NCBI RefSeq assembly: GCF_900112065.1
Contig: NZ_FOKE01000005.1
Span: 248,001 to 312,000, forward strand
DNA: 64,000 nucleotides
Origin: Cohnella sp. OV330
GTDB lineage: Bacteria > Bacillota > Bacilli > Paenibacillales > Paenibacillaceae
Direction of reading: 5' to 3'
The translations under genes and the position numbers were made by a program. Shown here in pieces: positions 16,397 to 24,841 of the stretch (its first letter is position 1; every line of letters begins with the position of its first letter). The notes beneath the pieces are model-generated. The model searched no databases. It was not told the origin of the DNA and was given only the letters and a program-made list of their open reading frames with translations.

Positions 16397-17746
16397 TTAC
16401 AGGCGGGCTTCCAGTTCTTTTTTCTTCTCCTCGAAGCCGGGCTTGCCGAGCAGCGCGAACATGTTGACCTTGTAGGCTTCGACGCCCGGCTGGTCGAACG
16501 GATTGACGCCCAGCAGGTAGCCGCTGACGCCGCAGGCGATCTCGAAGAAGTAGACGAGCTGGCCGAAGCTGTGCGGCGTCAAGTCCGGCAGCTGAACGAC
16601 CAGGTTCGGCACGTTGCCGTCCGTATGCGCGAGGATCGTGCCTTCGAACGCCTTTTTGTTCACGAAATCAAGCGTCTTGCCCGTCAGGAAGTTCAGGCCG
16701 TCGAGATTGTCCGCGTCGCTCTGGATCTCGATCTGCTCCGATACTTCGCCGACCTGGAGCACCGTCTCGAAAATGATGCGGTTGCCCTCTTGAATGAATT
16801 GTCCCATCGAGTGGAGGTCCGTGGAAAAGTCGACGGAAGCCGGATAGATGCCCTTATAGTCCTTGCCTTCGCTTTCGCCGTACAGCTGCTTCCACCATTC
16901 GGAAACGAAGTGCAGGCTAGGCTCGTAGTTGACGAGAATCTCGACCGTCTTGCCCTTGCGGTACAGCGCGTTGCGGATAGCGGCGTACTGGTACGCCGGG
17001 TTCTCCGCGAGATTCGGATTGTTCAGCGCCGTGGCCGCGTCCTGCGCGCCCTTCATGATCGCTTCGATGTCGATGCCCGCGGCCGCGATCGGCAGCAAGC
17101 CGACGGCCGTCAGGACCGAGTAGCGTCCGCCGACGTCGTCCGGAATGACGAACGATTCGTAGCCTTCGGCGTTCGCCAGCGTCTTCAGCGCGCCGCGCGC
17201 CTTGTCCGTCGTGGCGTAAATGCGCTTCTTGGCCGCTTCCTTGCCGTACTTGCGCTCGAGCGCGTCGCGGAAGATGCGGAAGGCGATCGCCGGTTCGGTC
17301 GTCGTGCCCGACTTGGAGATGACGTTGATCGACCAGTCCTTGCCTTCGAGCGCCTGCAGCAGGTGCGTCACGTACGTCGAGCTGATGTTGTTGCCGGCGA
17401 AGAAGATCTGCGGCGTCTTGCGCTGTTCCTTCGTGAGCGTGTTGTAAAAAGAATGCGACAGCATCTCGATGGCCGCGCGGGCGCCGAGATACGAGCCGCC
17501 GATGCCGATGACGACGAGCGCCTCGGAGTCGGATTGAATTTGTTTCGCCGCGGTTTGGATGCGCGCGAACTCTTCTTTGTCGTAGTCGAAGGGGAGATTG
17601 ATCCAGCCCAGGTAGTCCGAGCCTGTGCCCGTGCCGTTGTGGAGCTGCTCATGCGCCAGCTTCACCGCAGGAGCCAGATAGTCGATCTCGTGCTGCCCGA
17701 TGAACTGCAGCGCCTTGGAATAATCGAGAGAAATGCTTTTGGCCAT
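16397..17746 (-). CDS. pgi: Glucose-6-phosphate isomerase
   Basis: The 449-residue protein is the standard Firmicute length. It shows [19 protein letters not shown], the SIS signature [16 protein letters not shown], and the C-terminal [12 protein letters not shown] motif with the active-site lysine. It interconverts glucose-6-P and fructose-6-P in the cytoplasm. The start at 17746 ([13 protein letters not shown]) follows AAGGGGC; the longer frame is an artefact. A promoter at 17802-17830 and its own terminator make it monocistronic. Confidence 0.96.
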   Translation of the reverse strand: MAKSISLDYSKALQFIGQHEIDYLAPAVKLAHEQLHNGTGTGSDYLGWINLPFDYDKEEFARIQTAAKQIQSDSEALVVIGIGGSYLGARAAIEMLSHSFYNTLTKEQRKTPQIFFAGNNISSTYVTHLLQALEGKDWSINVISKSGTTTEPAIAFRIFRDALERKYGKEAAKKRIYATTDKARGALKTLANAEGYESFVIPDDVGGRYSVLTAVGLLPIAAAGIDIEAIMKGAQDAATALNNPNLAENPAYQYAAIRNALYRKGKTVEILVNYEPSLHFVSEWWKQLYGESEGKDYKGIYPASVDFSTDLHSMGQFIQEGNRIIFETVLQVGEVSEQIEIQSDADNLDGLNFLTGKTLDFVNKKAFEGTILAHTDGNVPNLVVQLPDLTPHSFGQLVYFFEIACGVSGYLLGVNPFDQPGVEAYKVNMFALLGKPGFEEKKKELEARL

Positions 17747-17801
17747 TGCGTAATTGCCCCTTTCAGGTTCCATGGTTCGCGTCCGGTAGGCACGTAGCTT
17801 T

Positions 17802-17830
17802 AGAATAACCAAATTTCGCCTTCGGTACAA
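17802..17830 (-). promoter_or_regulatory. Promoter of pgi
   Basis: On the minus strand TTGTAC (17825-17830) and TATTCT (17802-17807) are separated by 17 bp, about 56 bases before the start codon. Confidence 0.5.
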
Positions 17831-17891
17831 GCAACCGAACCGCTGCCCTTAAGGGGCGATACGCGTGCATCGAGGCAGAGAGCCATAGCGG

Positions 17892-18386
17892 CTAATCGAA
17901 CGAACGATGTCCCGGCCAAGAACCCTGCAACTTGCGCAGCTGAATGATCTGGCCCAGATGGTAAGCGTCGTGCCGGACGATGCTGTTGGCATAGGACCAT
18001 GCCTTCGTCTCCGGAATCGGCTGCTCCAGCGCCTCGTCGCCGCGGCTCGCCAGCTGCTCCCGAACCGCCCTATGCGCCTCCTCTAGACGCCCGACCGCCT
18101 CGTCCCAGGACGGGTCGCCCAGCGCGGCGGCTTCGAACGTGTCGTCGTTGGTCACGCGCTCTTCGGCCGCCGGCTGCGGCTCGCCGCGCAGCGCCCGAAG
18201 CAGCCTGAGCTTGTAAAAGAGCAGATGATGCACGGTCTGCCGGATCGAGTTGACGGCGACGCCTTCCGGCTTCCAATCCGCTTGCACTTCGGTCAAGCCA
18301 TCGAGCGCATCCTTGATCGGCGGGTACCAGTCCTCTTTGTCGTAACCATGGTCGTAGCTGTCAAGCAGCAGCTCGCGTTTGCTCAT
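17892..18386 (-). CDS. DinB-family protein
   Basis: The 164-residue protein has the four-helix DinB layout with metal-ligand histidines in SIRQTVHHLLFYKLRLL and VRHDAYHLGQIIQLRK. Relatives include bacillithiol S-transferases and other thiol-dependent enzymes, so a role in thiol conjugation or stress is possible but not shown. I chose the ATG at 18386, seven bases after AAAGGAG; an ATG at 18392 is too close to the ribosome site. A paired TGGTwACCA motif flanks its likely -10. Confidence 0.85.
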   Translation of the reverse strand: MSKRELLLDSYDHGYDKEDWYPPIKDALDGLTEVQADWKPEGVAVNSIRQTVHHLLFYKLRLLRALRGEPQPAAEERVTNDDTFEAAALGDPSWDEAVGRLEEAHRAVREQLASRGDEALEQPIPETKAWSYANSIVRHDAYHLGQIIQLRKLQGSWPGHRSFD

Positions 18387-18415
18387 CTTCATTCTCCTTT
18401 GCCGTCGGGCCGTTA

Positions 18416-18452
18416 ATGGTAACCAAACCCATAATACCACGCTGGTTACCAT
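18416..18452 (-). promoter_or_regulatory. Ten-bp inverted repeat around the dinB-family promoter
   Basis: ATGGTAACCA (18416-18425) and TGGTTACCAT (18443-18452) are exact inverted copies 17 bp apart. A TATTAT -10-like hexamer lies between them on the minus strand, so a bound repressor would cover it. Each half is itself nearly palindromic. Confidence 0.5.
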
Positions 18453-18469
18453 CTACCCCAAGAGCGGGA

Positions 18470-20554
18470 TCACGTAACCGAAGCGGGGTCCGTCGCAAGC
18501 AAGAACACTGCGGATGCGGCGGCGCCAAGCGCGAGCTCGATCGCATCATCACCGAGCCTGACGTCCGAGGCCGGTACGCCGTACAGGGATACCGCATGGG
18601 AGATATCGGCGCGCTCCAAAGGCAGCCGGTTCCAGCCGATCGTCCGCTTGACGGCGCGCTCTCCGTCATAGTTGAAGCAGGCGAGCCAGAGCCCCTCGTC
18701 GGTCCGCAGCGCGAAAATGTCCGCAGCGCCAGCGCCGGCAACCCCGTCCACGGGCAGGAACGTCTTGCCCTTGCGCGCCAGCGCGACCGCCTCCCCGCTC
18801 GCAAGCCAATCCCGCGCCCTTGCGGCGGCTTCGGGCATACGGTAATCGTCTCCGAGCAGCAGCGAGGTCCCCGCGATGATCGACGCATGCAGACGGCTCC
18901 GCCCCTCGTCTTCCGCGGTGGCACGCTGATTGTGGCTCTTATAAAGCACGGTATGGTCGGGGTCGTTGAACCTGTACAGGGTATCGTTGACCCACCAGGC
19001 CGACGTGAGCGCGTTCAGCATGTATTCCGTGTCTCCGATCAAGCCGAACGCGTCGCACGAGATCCGCCGGCTATGCGCGTAGCCATGCGGGAACAGCGGC
19101 GCGATCGACAGATTGATGAAGAACGGGCGGCCGATGCGCGCCGGGTCGAGCGCGTCCCGTACGACGGACATGCCGTAATTGTAGGCCTGAATGCCGGTCT
19201 CGATCTCGGCCAAATAATGCTTGCCCTCCATCGCGCCGTGCGTCAGGAAGTCCAGCTTGACGTAGCTGAAGCCCGCGTCCACGAACCGCGCCATCTGCCT
19301 GCGGATCGATTCGACCACGATCGGATGGGTCGGGTCCATCGCATAGGCGCCGTCCAGCGTGGGGAGGAGCGCGCCCGCCTCGTCCTTCAACAGCAGCTCC
19401 CGGTAGACGACGCCCTCGAAGCCCTCGACGGGCTTCTCCGGATCGCGTCCCCAATACGCGAACGGCGTCGCGTATATGCCTGGCAGCTGGCCGTTCGCGC
19501 GGACGCGCGCGACGCACGCTTGCAACTCCTCCTCCGTTAGATGGTTCCAGAAGGCGTCGAAGTTCACGAACACGGCGTCGTCCTCGCGCAGCGCGCCGCC
19601 GCTTTGGAGCGTCTCGCCGATGAAATCCGAAACGCGCATGTACACGTCGGCGTCCAGCTTGTCCATGACGGCGGACCAGCTGTTCCATCCGAACGGAACG
19701 CCGCCCTTCCATGGCAGCGCAGGCACGATCTCCGCGTTCGCCCGTCCGTAAGCCTCCAGCCCCTCCCGGTAATCGTCGTACTTGCCGACGAAGACGAGCG
19801 GCGAGCGAATCTCGCGTCCCGACACGGCGCCATGGCTCAGCGAATCGCGGGTATGCAGTCCGGTCGCGCCGCCGTATACCCGCAACCGGGCCAGCTCGCC
19901 GGCGAAGGTCCCCGCGGCCTGGATGCCGGATTTCCACTTGTCGTGGGTGACGGATCCGAAGACGAAGCCGCGGCGGCTCGCGGGATGATAGACCGAGGTA
20001 ACCTCGTAGCTCTCCACGTCGCAAGGGATCGGATACGCCGCGTACCGGACCCATTTGTCGTTGTCGAACGGCACGAACAGCACCCGCAGCTCCTTGTCTT
20101 CGGCCCGGGCTTCGGCCTCCTCGCCGAACGACAGCACGGAGCCGTCGTTGCGCAGGGCGCAGAGCGGGCTGATCTCGCGCGTCGACCAGGACGCGTCGCG
20201 CGTAGCGGACAGCTCCGTCAGCGCGTAAGGACGTCCCTCCGTCAGAATGAAGCGCTGGCGCAACACGGGCATGTCGGCATCCGCGCCGCGATGCTCGATT
20301 GTCCAGGCCAGCGCGCCCCCGCCTGCAGCGGCCGCGTCCGCAAGGACGGACCCCGGCAGCAGCGCATGGCTAGTGCCATGCGTCGTCCTCCACGTTCGGC
20401 CGCTGAATAGGACCTCTCCGTGCGTATCTAGGACGGCCGCGCCGTCCGACCACCGATAAGCGGTCGTGCCGTCCTTCAGATCGTTCTCGACCCGCATGAC
20501 GCCGTTGTCGGCGACGAAGCGCGCGCCGTCGTTTTCGATGATCCAGCTTTTCAT
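18470..20554 (-). CDS. GH36-like alpha-galactosidase, cytoplasmic
   Basis: The 694-residue protein has a beta-sandwich N-terminus and a TIM-barrel catalytic domain. The probable nucleophile is D435 in YVKLDFLTHG and the probable acid/base D501 in RRISCDAFG, as in GH36/GH27-clan enzymes. There is no signal peptide. It is clearly paralogous to the catalytic part of the wall-anchored protein at 24842-29449 (shared VPFDNDxWVRY, GWNSW and the two motifs above). It is the last gene after an ABC importer, so it probably hydrolyses the imported galactosides. Alpha-N-acetylgalactosaminidase or another specificity cannot be excluded. Confidence 0.82.
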   Translation of the reverse strand: MKSWIIENDGARFVADNGVMRVENDLKDGTTAYRWSDGAAVLDTHGEVLFSGRTWRTTHGTSHALLPGSVLADAAAAGGGALAWTIEHRGADADMPVLRQRFILTEGRPYALTELSATRDASWSTREISPLCALRNDGSVLSFGEEAEARAEDKELRVLFVPFDNDKWVRYAAYPIPCDVESYEVTSVYHPASRRGFVFGSVTHDKWKSGIQAAGTFAGELARLRVYGGATGLHTRDSLSHGAVSGREIRSPLVFVGKYDDYREGLEAYGRANAEIVPALPWKGGVPFGWNSWSAVMDKLDADVYMRVSDFIGETLQSGGALREDDAVFVNFDAFWNHLTEEELQACVARVRANGQLPGIYATPFAYWGRDPEKPVEGFEGVVYRELLLKDEAGALLPTLDGAYAMDPTHPIVVESIRRQMARFVDAGFSYVKLDFLTHGAMEGKHYLAEIETGIQAYNYGMSVVRDALDPARIGRPFFINLSIAPLFPHGYAHSRRISCDAFGLIGDTEYMLNALTSAWWVNDTLYRFNDPDHTVLYKSHNQRATAEDEGRSRLHASIIAGTSLLLGDDYRMPEAAARARDWLASGEAVALARKGKTFLPVDGVAGAGAADIFALRTDEGLWLACFNYDGERAVKRTIGWNRLPLERADISHAVSLYGVPASDVRLGDDAIELALGAAASAVFLLATDPASVT

Positions 20555-20576
20555 CCTTTAACCTCCGTCCGGACGC

Positions 20577-20610
20577 GGAAAAGGAGCGGCATCGCTGCTG
20601 CCCCTTTTCC
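20577..20610 (-). other. Intercistronic stem-loop between binding protein and GH36-like genes
   Basis: GGAAAAGG and CCTTTTCC arms, continued by imperfect GC pairing, enclose a small loop. No U-tract follows on the minus strand. Such hairpins often stabilise the upstream binding-protein message or attenuate the downstream gene. Confidence 0.45.
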
Positions 20611-20619
20611 CGTTCCGTT

Positions 20620-22275
20620 TTATTTCCAGAGCGACAGGCGCTCCTGGTAATTATCGTTGATGACCTTCTCGACCTTATCGCTGCCGGCGGACTTCATGTC
20701 CGCAAGCATCTTGTCGTACGTGGCGTTCGCGTCGGCTTCGCTCTTGGCGATGATGACCTTGGTGACGGACTGCGTCATGAGATCCTGCACCTTCTGCATC
20801 GTGAGCGCCTCCGGCGTGCCGCCCTGCGGACCCAGATTCTCGTAGGCGTCGTTGTCGTATACGGAATCCGCCAGATTTTTGATCGCCATCTTGTCGATCT
20901 CGTTGCGGTCGTAGCGTCCGGCCAGATCGTAAGGCGTGCCGTCCGTGCCTTTTCCGTTCTTGATGAACCAGGTCCACTTGCGGATGCCGGTCTGCTTCAC
21001 GAAGCCGCTCCAATCGTCCTTGAACCCTTGCAGCGTCTCGGGACGAGGCACGTGCTTGCCGTCCTTCATGTCCCAATCCTTGCCCTCGATCCCCCACATC
21101 AACAGATATTGGCCTTCCTCGCTGGCCAGGAAGTTGATGAACTTCATCGTGCGCTCGGGATCCTTGTTCGCCTTCGTGATGCCGATCGCGTCCCATCCGA
21201 GCGAGCTCTTCGGGCTATACGTCGTCTTGGAAGGATCGACGCCGTTCGCGACGACCTTATACGCATAAAACTCTTTCTCGACGCCGCCGTCCTTCTTGAG
21301 CGCGGCGTTGGCGTCGCCCAGATCCCAGTATGCGCCCGTCGAAGCGAGCACGGCGCCGGACGAGAGCTTTTGCAGCCAGGACTCCTTCTTGTTGATGGCC
21401 CAGTCCACGTCGATCAAGCCGTCGCGGTACAGCTTGTTCATATAGAGCAGCATCTCGCGGTACTTGGGATCCGTCACGTCGAACTGCAGCTTCCCGTCCT
21501 GCTCGTAGTAAGATTTCAGGCCGAACATGCCCTTGAACGTGCCGAGCGTGGCGCCCATATTGGAGCCGTCCATCGTCAGCGGTACCGAAGGCTTGCCGTT
21601 CACGTTCGGATATTTCTCTTTAAAGCTCCGCAGCAGCGCTTCGAATTCGTCGGCCGTGAACGGCTTGCCGCCCTCCGCCTTGTCCGGGGCGAGCTCCTTC
21701 AGCAGATCCATGCGAATGTTGAAGCCGCCGTTCGGCTCGTCTTTTTCGAATCCGTACCAGTTGGACAAATAATAGTTTTTGCCGTCCTTGTAGCGGGTTT
21801 TGTTGAGCATGTCGCCGTACATGCTTTTGACGTCCGGGCCGTACTTTTCGATCAGATCGTCCAGCGGGATCAGCGCGCCTGCCGCGATGTATTTGTTCAC
21901 GATGTCGCCGCCGCGGTCCATCAGCACGATGTCCGGCAGATCGCTGCTCGCCAGCATCAGGTTCAGCTTCTCCGCCGGGTTGCCCGTCGGCTGCTGGATC
22001 TCGACGGTGACGCCGGTCCGCTTCGTGATCTCCTGCGCTACTTCATTGTTAAAGGCGTCGCCCGTGTTCTTGTCGAAAAAAGTGAGCGTGATCGGCTTTT
22101 CGTCCACGCTGGCGGACGGGCTCTGGGAAGCGCCGGCCGACGCCGAAGCGCTTCCGCTTGCGGCCGGACTGGCAGACGAATCGCCGTTGTTATTGTTATT
22201 GCCGCAGGCGCCCAGCAAGGTCGCGAGCATAGTGACCCCCGCAGCGTATACGACCGATTTTTTCAGGCTGGTCAT
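20620..22275 (-). CDS. Carbohydrate ABC transporter substrate-binding lipoprotein (LipO type)
   Basis: The 551-residue protein begins with a signal peptide and lipobox (TLLGAC), then an Asn/Ser/Ala-rich linker. The body fits the large LplA/LipO-type family-1 solute-binding proteins: KLNLMLASSDLPDIVLMD, then WDAIGITKANKDPERTMKFINFLASEEGQYLLMWGIEG. It captures an oligosaccharide outside the membrane for the two permeases encoded upstream. GGGGGG precedes the start. The ATPase is missing here, as is usual for this subfamily, which shares an MsmX-type ATPase encoded elsewhere. Confidence 0.92.
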   Translation of the reverse strand: MTSLKKSVVYAAGVTMLATLLGACGNNNNNGDSSASPAASGSASASAGASQSPSASVDEKPITLTFFDKNTGDAFNNEVAQEITKRTGVTVEIQQPTGNPAEKLNLMLASSDLPDIVLMDRGGDIVNKYIAAGALIPLDDLIEKYGPDVKSMYGDMLNKTRYKDGKNYYLSNWYGFEKDEPNGGFNIRMDLLKELAPDKAEGGKPFTADEFEALLRSFKEKYPNVNGKPSVPLTMDGSNMGATLGTFKGMFGLKSYYEQDGKLQFDVTDPKYREMLLYMNKLYRDGLIDVDWAINKKESWLQKLSSGAVLASTGAYWDLGDANAALKKDGGVEKEFYAYKVVANGVDPSKTTYSPKSSLGWDAIGITKANKDPERTMKFINFLASEEGQYLLMWGIEGKDWDMKDGKHVPRPETLQGFKDDWSGFVKQTGIRKWTWFIKNGKGTDGTPYDLAGRYDRNEIDKMAIKNLADSVYDNDAYENLGPQGGTPEALTMQKVQDLMTQSVTKVIIAKSEADANATYDKMLADMKSAGSDKVEKVINDNYQERLSLWK

Positions 22276-22389
22276 GGTATTTCCCCCCGAATGATAGTTG
22301 GATGATCAAGCATAACACCGTTTGAATCGAATGGCACGCCGGCCTTCTCCTCGCGGCCGCCCCACCTCCCCTCATGGCCGGATGGCCGA

Positions 22390-23283
22390 TCAGCTTTTGA
22401 CCGCGCCGAGCGTCATGCCTTTGACGAAGTAACGCTGAAGAAACGGATAGACCAGGACGATCGGCAGCGTCGCGACCATCGTCGCCGCCATGCGGATCGT
22501 CTCCGAGGAGACCGCCATCCGCTTAGAGGAATCCGCGAGCTGTCCGGACGAAGAGGTGAATTCCTGCGTCTGGTACTGGTTCAGGATTTTGACCAGCACC
22601 GCCTGCAGCGTCTTCAGCTCGGACTTGTAGGTGAACACGTATGAGTCGAACCAGGCGTTCCATTGATTGATGGCGGAGAACAGGCCGATCGTTACGAGCA
22701 CCGGGACGCAGATCGGCAGCACGACGCGGGCGTAGATCTGAAAATCGTTGGCGCCGTCGATCTTGGCCGACTCCTCCACCTCGGCGGGCAGCTCTTGCAT
22801 GAACGAACGGACGATGATGACGAAGAAGACGTTCATCAGGTTCGGGAAAATGTAGACGGCGAACGTGTCGATCAGGTGCACGCTTTTCAGAATCATGTAG
22901 TAAGGAATCAGGCCGCCGCCGAAGTACATCGTAAAGATGAAGAACAGCGAGATCAGCTTGTTGCCGACCAGATCCTTTTTGCTCAGCGCGAAGGCCAGCA
23001 GGCTGATGACGAACACGGTCAGCGGCGCGCCGATCGCGGTGCGCAGGAGCGTCACCTTGATGCCGCTCAATATCTCCTGATCCTTCAGAATCTCCTGATA
23101 GCTCTGGAGGCTGAACGATCTCGGCCACAGGTACAGCCCGCCTCTCACCGCGTCGTCGGCGCTGTTCAGCGAGAGCACGAGAATATTCCAGAACGGGTAG
23201 AACGTGACGAGGAACACGAGAATGAGGAACGCATACACAAAAGCCATGAATAGGCGGTCTTCCGACCTTCTGACGAGCGACAC
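22390..23283 (-). CDS. Carbohydrate ABC transporter permease, YtcP/LacG type (GTG start)
   Basis: The 297-residue permease has six helices and the EAA loop EVEESAKIDGANDFQIYARVVLPI, ending with VYPFLQRYFVKGMTLGAVKS, which is typical of YtcP. The GTG at 23283 is eight bases after AAAGGAGG and gives VSLVRRSEDRLFMAFVY; a much longer in-frame reading upstream runs out of frame through the other permease and is not real. It forms a heterodimer with the product of the preceding gene. Confidence 0.92.
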   Translation of the reverse strand: MSLVRRSEDRLFMAFVYAFLILVFLVTFYPFWNILVLSLNSADDAVRGGLYLWPRSFSLQSYQEILKDQEILSGIKVTLLRTAIGAPLTVFVISLLAFALSKKDLVGNKLISLFFIFTMYFGGGLIPYYMILKSVHLIDTFAVYIFPNLMNVFFVIIVRSFMQELPAEVEESAKIDGANDFQIYARVVLPICVPVLVTIGLFSAINQWNAWFDSYVFTYKSELKTLQAVLVKILNQYQTQEFTSSSGQLADSSKRMAVSSETIRMAATMVATLPIVLVYPFLQRYFVKGMTLGAVKS

Positions 23284-23309
23284 GGCGCGCGCCTCCTTTC
23301 CGGAACGAA

Positions 23310-24284
23310 TCAATAGAGCGACTGCTGGTTCACCTTGCGAGACCAGGCGTTCACGGCGACGACGAGGATGAACGCGATGACCGATTTGAACAATCCGACC
23401 GCGGCGCCGTAGGAGAACATGCCGTTTTGCAGGCCATACCGGTACGTGTACGTATCGATGACGTCCGAATACTCGAGCACGGTCGTGTTCTGCAGCAGGT
23501 ACTGCTGGTCGAAGCCCGCGTTCAGCACGTTGCCGACGGCGAGGATCGACAGGATGACGATGGTCGGCTTGAGCGACGGGAGCGTGACATTCCACATCTG
23601 GCGCCAGCGGCTCGCGCCGTCGACGCGCGCCGCCTCGTACAGCTCCGGATTGATGCCCGCGATCGCCGCCAGATAGATGATGGCGTTGAAGCCCATGTCC
23701 TTCCACGTATTGGAGACCGCGATGATCCCCCAGAAGGCGTGGCCGTTTTGCAGGAACTGAACCGGCTTGTCGATGAGATGAAGCGCCATCAGCAGCTCGT
23801 TGATCGTGCCCTGGGAAGACAGCAGCGTCACGATAATATTGGCCGCGATGACCCAGGAGATGAAGTGCGGCAGGTAGCTGACCGTCTGCACGAAGCGCTT
23901 GAACAGTCCGCCGCCTACCTCGTTGATGAGAAGCGCGAGCAGGATCGGCGCCGGAAATCCGATGAGCAACGACAGCAGGCTTTGAGCAAGCGTGTTGCGC
24001 ATGATCTTGTAGAAATCGCCGTTTTCGAAAAAGTAGCGGAACCATTGCATGCCGACGAACTCGCTGCGGAAAAACGATCCGAAAAACGAGCCCCCGCCCG
24101 GCGAATAATTCGTGAAGGCCATATAAAGGCCGAACATCGGCCCGTAGGCGAAAATGAGCGTGCACAGGAAGGCCGGCAAAATCATGAGATACAAAATCTT
24201 TTGCTGCTTGATTTTTTTCCATTTCCCCGTCTTGCGGCTTGTTGCGATCGCCGGCGGTTGCGGTTTCTCCAAGTAGGCTTCCAT
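23310..24284 (-). CDS. Carbohydrate ABC transporter permease, LplB type
   Basis: The 324-residue permease has a cytoplasmic N-terminus followed by six helices. It shows the LplB signatures YLMILPAFLCTLIFAYGPM, LSYLPHF-type VSYLPHFISW and the EAA loop ELYEAARVDGASRWRQMWNVTLP. The start at 24284 follows GGGAGG; two further upstream in-frame ATG/other starts lack a ribosome site. It is the first gene of the importer operon and lies under the shared upstream element at 24353-24390. Confidence 0.92.
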   Translation of the reverse strand: MEAYLEKPQPPAIATSRKTGKWKKIKQQKILYLMILPAFLCTLIFAYGPMFGLYMAFTNYSPGGGSFFGSFFRSEFVGMQWFRYFFENGDFYKIMRNTLAQSLLSLLIGFPAPILLALLINEVGGGLFKRFVQTVSYLPHFISWVIAANIIVTLLSSQGTINELLMALHLIDKPVQFLQNGHAFWGIIAVSNTWKDMGFNAIIYLAAIAGINPELYEAARVDGASRWRQMWNVTLPSLKPTIVILSILAVGNVLNAGFDQQYLLQNTTVLEYSDVIDTYTYRYGLQNGMFSYGAAVGLFKSVIAFILVVAVNAWSRKVNQQSLY

Positions 24285-24323
24285 AAGTCCCTCCCTCTGG
24301 CGATGCGGCATGTCGATAGGTTT

Positions 24324-24390
24324 ATTATAGTTTCGTGCAAGAAGCGGTATCTATAACTCGTTCCTCGGAAACGCAACGCTAAATAACACA
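24324..24390 (-). promoter_or_regulatory. Importer promoter: shared 38-bp element plus TATAAT
   Basis: On the minus strand TATAAT (24324-24329) lacks a recognisable -35. Exactly 23 bp upstream of it is a 38-bp element (24353-24390) whose plus-strand core is CGGAAACGCAACGCTA, also found upstream of the wall-anchored GH36 gene. The position fits an activator-binding site overlapping the -35. Confidence 0.7.
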
Positions 24391-24530
24391 GTTTTCGCGG
24401 GCTTCGGATCGTTGTTTTGGGGCATGCGCGTAAACGTCGACATTAGCTCGCGATGTCAAAGTCGGAGTTGCTGGAGGTGTTGGTGTCACTGGGAGGGGCT
24501 GCGTACGGTGGTGTCGCTGAGGCAAGCTGC

Positions 24531-24706
24531 GGACATAGGAACCGCTATTTCTCTAAATCCGCACGTTTTCCCGTCTCCGCGGACTCAGGAGCCGCTATTC
24601 GCCGCTTACAGTACGCCAACGCCTCTCTTTATCACAAATAACGGCTCCTCGGTCCGCAATATCCGCCTTCCGCGCTCAATCCTCAAAAATAGCGGCTTCT
24701 GAGTCC
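24531..24706. repeat. Four copies of a 20-bp motif in two inverted pairs
   Basis: GGACTCAGGAGCCGCTATTT-like copies lie at 24531-24550 and 24581-24600 on the plus strand and at 24636-24655 and 24687-24706 on the minus strand, each with one to four differences. Spacers within pairs are 30-31 bp. The two pairs face each other and could fold into a large cruciform. It looks like a dispersed REP/MITE-type element. The rest of the 557-bp gap from 24285 to 24841 has no gene I can support. Confidence 0.65.
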
Positions 24707-24759
24707 ATTTGCTGCTCCCGAGGCGTCCCAAGACGATTAGCAAAACCGGACCAATCAAC

Positions 24760-24789
24760 ACAAAGAGGCTCCAAATAGAGCCTCTTTGT
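24760..24789 (-). terminator. Hairpin terminator of the wall-anchored GH36 gene
   Basis: ACAAAGAGGCTC (24760-24771) and GAGCCTCTTTGT (24778-24789) form a perfect 12-bp stem with a six-base loop about 50 bases behind the stop. The T-run is short on the minus strand. Confidence 0.65.
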
Positions 24790-24841
24790 GAACCGCGCCG
24801 ACAACCGACGCGTAGATTCGCGCTTCGATCGGACTGCGCAA

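Noticed and set aside
22390..24222. A 610-codon minus-strand frame that looks like a fused double permease
   Set aside because: Its first half is the wrong frame of the LplB-type permease; the second permease has its own GTG start with a consensus ribosome site at 23283.
24531..24706. Repeats considered as a short CRISPR array
   Set aside because: The copies occur in both orientations, are imperfect, and the spacers are few; no cas genes are in the window.
24391..24841. Possible small genes in the gap before the wall-anchored GH36 gene
   Set aside because: The frames there lack ribosome sites and are built from the repeat copies; I see no protein-like sequence.
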